Shown here: positions 5,666-9,017 of the stretch, piece after piece | How positions within the stretch are numbered: the first letter of the stretch is position 1 | How the letters are laid out: every line of letters begins with the position of its first letter | DNA from: Planctomycetota bacterium | GTDB lineage: Bacteria; Planctomycetota; Phycisphaerae; Phycisphaerales; SM1A02 | Length of the DNA: 9,017 nt | Direction of reading: 5' to 3' | NCBI GenBank assembly: GCA_027295435.1 | Contig: JAPUKX010000160.1 | Coordinates: forward strand, 1 to 9,017 | Position numbers and translations under genes: made by a program | Notes under the pieces: generated by a model | Seen by the model: the letters and a program-made list of their open reading frames with translations, nothing else | The model's database searches: none | What the model was told of the DNA's origin: nothing

Positions 5666-7105
5666 TCACAGTGATTCGGAGACAATGTGCTGCTCCTTCC
5701 ATTTCTTGAGCTTCAGGCCAAGCGTCCGAACTCCAATGCCCAAGGCCGCAGCGCTGCGCTGTCGATGCCCATGGTTATGGGTCAGGGTGGCGATGATCGT
5801 CTCCCGTTCCACATCGTCCAGGGTGAGTTTGCCGTCGCAGACGACCCCGTCACATGGTGGCGACTCGCCCAGGAGAGGCCCGATCTCGATCATCGCGCTC
5901 GGCCGCCGGGTCGCAGTTGGCAGCGGGCTCAACCAAGACTCGATGAGCGTCGCCTTGACCACCTCATCTGAGGTGAGGACGGCGGCCCGCTCGCAGATGT
6001 TCTGCACTTCGCGGATGTTGCCCGGCCAGGGGTAGCGCCGCATCAGCTCAAGGGCCTGGGGCTCGAACGACTTGGCGGGCTTGCCTTCACGCTCAGCCAC
6101 CTGTTTCAAGAAGTGCCCGGTCAACTGTTGCAGTTCCTCGGTGATCTGCCGCAGCGGTGGCATGGATACAGGCAGGACGTTGAGGCGGAAAAACAGGTCC
6201 TGACGGAACGTCCCGCGGATTATCTCGGCTGGCAGGTCGCGATTGGTGGTGGCGATGACGCGCACATCCACCGTACGGCTCGTGCTGGACCCGACCCGCT
6301 CAAAGGTGCGCTCCTGCAAGACGCGCAGGAGCTTGGCCTGAATGGCGGGTGAGATCTCGCTGATTTCATCGAGCAGGAGCGTCCCGCCGTCGGCCAGCTC
6401 GAATCGGCCTTTGCGAAGTTTGTCCGCCCCGGTGAAGGCCCCCTTTTCGTGACCGAAGAGCTCAGACTCCAGCAGGCTGGTGGACAGGGCCGCACAGTTG
6501 ATGGGCAGAAACGGCATGCCGGCCCGCGGACTGGCCTGATGAATCCACCGGGCGGCCACTTCCTTGCCCGTGCCCGATTCACCGCTGATGAGCACCGTCC
6601 CGCGGCTGTCGGCGATTCGTCCGAGGCGCTCTTTCAGTCGGCGCATCGTTGGACCGTCGCCGATCATGGCGTGGGTTTGCTGGGCGAGGCGGGCCCCGGC
6701 CGGGGCGGCGGCAGCGCGCAGAAGCTGGTTCTCCTTCAACAGCCGCCCGTGCTCCAGCGCCCTCTTGACCGTCACCAGCAGCTCATCACCGGTGAACGGC
6801 TTGGTGAGATAGTCAAACGCGCCGTTCTTCATAGCCGCCACCGCCGTCTCCACCGTCCCGTAGGCGGTCATGAAGATCACGGGCAGTTGGTCGTCGTGAC
6901 TGCGAACCTCCTTGAGAAGCTCCAGCCCATTCATCTGAGGCATCTGGAGATCGGTGATCAGCGCATCGAAGGCGCGTTGGGCGATCTTCTCCAAAGCGGC
7001 GGAAGCCCCGGCGGCGGCGACAACACTGTGACCTTGCCGGACCAACATCGTGGCCACGCTGTCCCGCATCATTTCCTTATCATCGACGACGAGAATTCTG
7101 CTCAT
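5666..7105 (-). CDS. NtrC-type sigma-54 response regulator (FlgR/FlrC-like)
   Basis: Activator of sigma-54 promoters with all three domains, 479 residues. Receiver (1-120): acidic D8/D9, phosphorylation site D52, T80 and K102. AAA+ domain (about 147-392): Walker A GESGTGKE (175-182), the sigma-54 contact loop GAFTGA (222-227), Walker B GGTLLLDE (240-247), and FRQDLFFRLN with arginines R301/R307. After a linker, a Fis-type helix-turn-helix (about 428-470) ends in GIGVRTLGLKLKKWK. All key residues are present, so it should be an active, phosphorylation-controlled ATPase. Its start overlaps the kinase stop (ATGA) and has GGAG 8 bases upstream, so the two are co-translated. Placed between the kinase and flgB, it is most likely the flagellar regulator (FlgR in epsilonproteobacteria, FlrC/FleR in gammaproteobacteria). 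The structural class is certain; the flagellar role is inferred from context. Confidence 0.93.
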   Translation of the reverse strand: MSRILVVDDKEMMRDSVATMLVRQGHSVVAAAGASAALEKIAQRAFDALITDLQMPQMNGLELLKEVRSHDDQLPVIFMTAYGTVETAVAAMKNGAFDYLTKPFTGDELLVTVKRALEHGRLLKENQLLRAAAAPAGARLAQQTHAMIGDGPTMRRLKERLGRIADSRGTVLISGESGTGKEVAARWIHQASPRAGMPFLPINCAALSTSLLESELFGHEKGAFTGADKLRKGRFELADGGTLLLDEISEISPAIQAKLLRVLQERTFERVGSSTSRTVDVRVIATTNRDLPAEIIRGTFRQDLFFRLNVLPVSMPPLRQITEELQQLTGHFLKQVAEREGKPAKSFEPQALELMRRYPWPGNIREVQNICERAAVLTSDEVVKATLIESWLSPLPTATRRPSAMIEIGPLLGESPPCDGVVCDGKLTLDDVERETIIATLTHNHGHRQRSAAALGIGVRTLGLKLKKWKEQHIVSESL

Positions 7106-8097
7106 GCCTCGGTCTCCGTGGTAGGACCATCCACAACAACGCCAACGCCGCGCGGCGAGGAGCCGACGGACTCAAGCCGGCCGCCCGCGTGCTTCGGTGG
7201 GCCGTTGGGCTTGACTGGCCTGGGCGGAAGGCACAATTCCACCGACGCCCCACCTTCGGGGCCGTTGGAAACTGTTACGTGCCCGCCATGCGCATCCACC
7301 GTACGGTGCACGATTGCCAGCCCCAATCCCGTGCCGGTCTTGCGAGTGGTAAAGAACGGATTGAACATGCGGTCGAGAACCTGCCGCGTGATGCCCGGCC
7401 CGGTGTCAGTGACGGCAAACACGATGCGCAGGGCCCGGCGGCCATCGGGACATCGCCGACGCTCGCGGAATGCGCCCAGCCGAAGCTCACGGCGATCGAC
7501 GGTGGATTCGACCATGGCCTCCACGGCGTTTCGAATCACGTTACCCAGCGATTGAACGAGCAGGCACGGGTCGGCTTCGAGCCGGCATGAAGCGCCGTCC
7601 GGCGGGCGACTAACAACCTCGACTCCACCGTCGGCCAACAGTGATTGGCAGTTCGTCAGCGCCCGCTCGATGAGGGCTTCGGCCGTGCAGGGTTGGGGGT
7701 CGAGTCTGCTGTCCTTAGCAAACAACAGTACATCCCGGACGATTGCGTCGAGGTCCTCGACCGCTCGAGCGATTTTCTCACACAGTTCCACCTGCGGCCG
7801 GCGGCCGGCAACGTCCTCAGCCAGCATCTGGATGTACAGCCCGATCGACCCCAGAGGATTGCGCACCTCATGGGCAATGCCCGCGGCCATTTCACCCAGC
7901 GCCGCCAGCGAACGTGACCGGCGCAGCTGAGCATTAGCCTCGGCTAGCTCGTTCTGCAGGCAAGCGACCTGCTCTTGCAGCGCTGCGTGCGTGTGCTGAA
8001 GGCGCTGCGTCGTCTCGTTGACTGAGCGCATGAGCAGCTTGAGATCCTCGATTTCAAGCTCGGGCGGCGCAAGTTGGGGCGTCACGACACCGCTCAC
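7102..8097 (-). CDS. Soluble histidine kinase (FlgS/FlrB-like), partner of the adjacent activator
   Basis: Sensor kinase of 331 residues that would phosphorylate the adjacent regulator. An N-terminal coiled coil (about 14-62) is followed by the dimerisation/phosphoacceptor domain with H76 in GIAHEVRNPLGSI, and the ATP-binding domain with N-box NVIRNAVEAM (186-195), G1 box DTGPG (231-235), F box FNPFFTTR (245-252) and G2 box GTGLGL (255-260). I see no membrane segment, PAS, GAF or HAMP domain, so it should be cytoplasmic, like FlgS of Campylobacter/Helicobacter, which reads the state of the export apparatus and MS ring. About 40 residues rich in Pro and Gly follow the ATPase domain. The start is a GTG chosen because AGGAGG lies 8 bases upstream and the preceding gene stops 3 bases before it. 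It overlaps the regulator by 4 bases. Confidence 0.92.
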   Translation of the reverse strand: MSGVVTPQLAPPELEIEDLKLLMRSVNETTQRLQHTHAALQEQVACLQNELAEANAQLRRSRSLAALGEMAAGIAHEVRNPLGSIGLYIQMLAEDVAGRRPQVELCEKIARAVEDLDAIVRDVLLFAKDSRLDPQPCTAEALIERALTNCQSLLADGGVEVVSRPPDGASCRLEADPCLLVQSLGNVIRNAVEAMVESTVDRRELRLGAFRERRRCPDGRRALRIVFAVTDTGPGITRQVLDRMFNPFFTTRKTGTGLGLAIVHRTVDAHGGHVTVSNGPEGGASVELCLPPRPVKPNGPPKHAGGRLESVGSSPRGVGVVVDGPTTETEA

Positions 8098-8100
8098 GTC

Positions 8101-8556
8101 CTATCCCTCCTGGTCAGCAAATCTCGGGCTTGGGGCTCTGGGTTTGACATACGCACGGTGAGCCCGCTTGGCGGTCCCCAGGCCGGCCAACTCCTGACGG
8201 GTCTGATCCCGATTGACTCGCAAGGCATCGCGGTCCTTCTCATCGCAGCGCATGATTTGAGACAACCGGCAACTGATGGAATCGACGAGCATGCTGATCC
8301 GCTCGCGCTGCTCGTACCCGACATCGCCGCTGCACACCGATTCTGTAAACTGAGCGAACCTCTCCTGGCTCCTCACGAACTGATCCATGATCTCTTGGCG
8401 CTGCGAGAGCAATCCGAGAAGCGCATCCGCCCGCCCGGTCCCGATCAGCGCGCCCTGGCGGCTCGCCAGGCGCCCAAGCTGGCCAACCAGGTCCTGTTGC
8501 TGCTGGAGCAAACGAATGAGGCTGTCAGCGGAAGCAGTCGTGTCGGTGTCAGTCAT
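8101..8556 (-). CDS. FlgN-like flagellar export chaperone (probable)
   Basis: A 151-residue, mostly helical protein. FlgN-family proteins are cytoplasmic chaperones for the hook-filament junction proteins FlgK and FlgL. What is visible: a heptad-like N-terminal helix (LIRLLQQQQDLVGQLGRLA, 13-31), a QRQEIMDQF segment (52-60), a long C-terminal helix with RISMLVDSISCRLSQIM (86-102), DEKDRDAL and a Lys/Arg-rich run ending AHRAYVKP, then a short disordered tail. This order resembles FlgN (helices and a C-terminal AxxAY-like end), but no single residue is diagnostic. The frame is open to an ATG at 8679, yet that start would overlap the TPR gene by 64 bases; the ATG at 8556 gives MTDTDTTAS and a 59-base spacer. 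A GAGAG lies about 14 bases upstream. The stop is 3 bases before the kinase GTG. FliT-like chaperone is the alternative. Confidence 0.65.
   Translation of the reverse strand: MTDTDTTASADSLIRLLQQQQDLVGQLGRLASRQGALIGTGRADALLGLLSQRQEIMDQFVRSQERFAQFTESVCSGDVGYEQRERISMLVDSISCRLSQIMRCDEKDRDALRVNRDQTRQELAGLGTAKRAHRAYVKPRAPSPRFADQEG
8106..8111 (-). promoter_or_regulatory. Shine-Dalgarno of the kinase gene (decides the GTG start)
   Basis: The minus strand reads AGGAGG, 8 bases before the GTG at 8097. It overlaps the last codons of the FlgN-like gene, so ribosomes finishing that gene can restart. Confidence 0.85.
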
Positions 8557-8615
8557 TGGTGACCATTGATCTCTCGGCGAAGCGGCGGCTTGCCCGACTC
8601 CGCCAGCGCAGGGAT

Positions 8616-9017
8616 TCAACTCCCGGCGGCGGACAATTCTGCTTTCCTCAACGGGATGTTCTCGAGCCACCGCTCCCACGCTTCACGATCCAGCAGAGCG
8701 TCGGGAGCGCTGAAAGCGTCGTCGGGAAGTTGCTTGAGCCTCACAAGCGCGCGACGGTGAGCGCTGCGAGCACGGTTGGTTTCTCCAAGCTCGGAATAAC
8801 AGTTCACGATCTGGATGAGCGCAGTCATTGAGGAATGATGCTGCGGGTAGCGGCCGGCAACCTCGTCGTACAGCTTGACAGCCTGCTCGTACAGCCCCAA
8901 CTCAAACGCGCAGTCGGCACGATACAGATAGGAATACCGAAGCAACTGCTGCATTCGGTCCGCCGAGGGCGGATCCGATGCGTCGCCGGCCTCGCCGACC
9001 AGAGTGAACAACTCCAT
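8616..9017 (-). CDS. TPR-repeat protein, C-terminal part (runs to the window edge)
   Basis: The last 133 residues in the window of a helical-repeat protein. Residues about 28-61 (RYSYLYRADCAFELGLYEQA, then KLYDEVAGRYP) and about 63-100 (ALIQIVNCYSELGETNRARS, then RALVRL) are two consecutive tetratricopeptide repeats with the usual Ala/Tyr/Gly spacing; after them comes a short helix with WERWLENIP. A Met codon sits at the very end of the window, but the frame probably continues beyond, because such proteins normally carry more repeats and often a signal peptide. The repeats resemble those of BamD/YbgF-type envelope or scaffold proteins. It precedes the FlgN-like gene by 59 bases on the same strand and may be the first known member of the operon or just a neighbour. 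No specific function can be given. Confidence 0.75.
   Translation of the reverse strand: MELFTLVGEAGDASDPPSADRMQQLLRYSYLYRADCAFELGLYEQAVKLYDEVAGRYPQHHSSMTALIQIVNCYSELGETNRARSAHRRALVRLKQLPDDAFSAPDALLDREAWERWLENIPLRKAELSAAGS

Noticed and set aside
6449..7555. Long plus-strand open frame (368 codons) opposite the activator and kinase genes
   Set aside because: It is antisense to two clearly conserved genes, mixes low-complexity Arg/Pro/Gly runs, and matches no domain I recognise; long antisense frames are expected in GC-rich DNA.
8074..8562. Plus-strand frame (162 codons) opposite the FlgN-like gene
   Set aside because: It covers a gene with better start, spacing and coupling on the minus strand; the FlgN-like frame fits the operon.
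8557..8615. GG-N10-GC match before the FlgN-like gene as a second sigma-54 promoter
   Set aside because: Only the GG and GC match; the -12 and -24 boxes do not resemble the consensus, showing that the bare pattern can occur by chance here.

Overview
The window is a block of flagellar genes, all on the minus strand, so it reads from high to low coordinates. The DNA is GC-rich and gene-dense. The protein style (a FlgC beginning MYGALDIST, a sigma-54 activator whose helix-turn-helix ends in GVRTLGLKLKKWKE, FliH with a glycine ladder) and the C-rich heptamer repeats between genes remind me of Planctomycetota, perhaps a Phycisphaerae-like lineage. That is recall and inference; no rRNA or marker gene is present to confirm it.

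Layout in transcription order: (1) the C-terminal part of a TPR protein, entering from the right edge (9017-8616); (2) a small helical protein of FlgN export-chaperone type (8556-8101); (3) a soluble histidine kinase with a GTG start behind a perfect Shine-Dalgarno (8097-7102); (4) a full NtrC-type sigma-54 activator that overlaps the kinase by 4 bases (7105-5666); (5) a 138-base spacer with a dyad, a 10-base palindrome and a plausible sigma-54 promoter; (6) flgB (5527-5093), flgC (5002-4598), fliE (4515-4204), fliF (4082-2424), fliG (2409-1372), fliH (1342-611) and the first 204 codons of fliI (614-1, cut by the left edge).

How they fit together: FlgB, FlgC and FliE are the proximal rod and MS-ring adaptor; FliF is the MS ring; FliG is the rotor/switch protein on its cytoplasmic face; FliH and FliI are the regulator and ATPase of the type III export apparatus. 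The kinase and activator upstream resemble the FlgS/FlgR and FlrB/FlrC pairs that switch on sigma-54 flagellar genes, and the candidate sigma-54 promoter lies just between the activator and flgB. The simplest reading is a self-contained module in which a two-component system turns on the basal-body operon next to it.

The most unusual feature is in the leaders of flgC and fliE. Each contains a degenerate tandem heptamer array, C-rich on the mRNA, in the same orientation and ending in a similar last unit 4 to 7 bases before the ATG. Neither gene has a Shine-Dalgarno, whereas flgB, fliF and the kinase have strong ones. Apart from these arrays and regulatory candidates the window is a fairly ordinary core flagellar cluster; I see no mobile element, CRISPR array, tRNA or rRNA. 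No gene-free stretch exceeds 300 bases.
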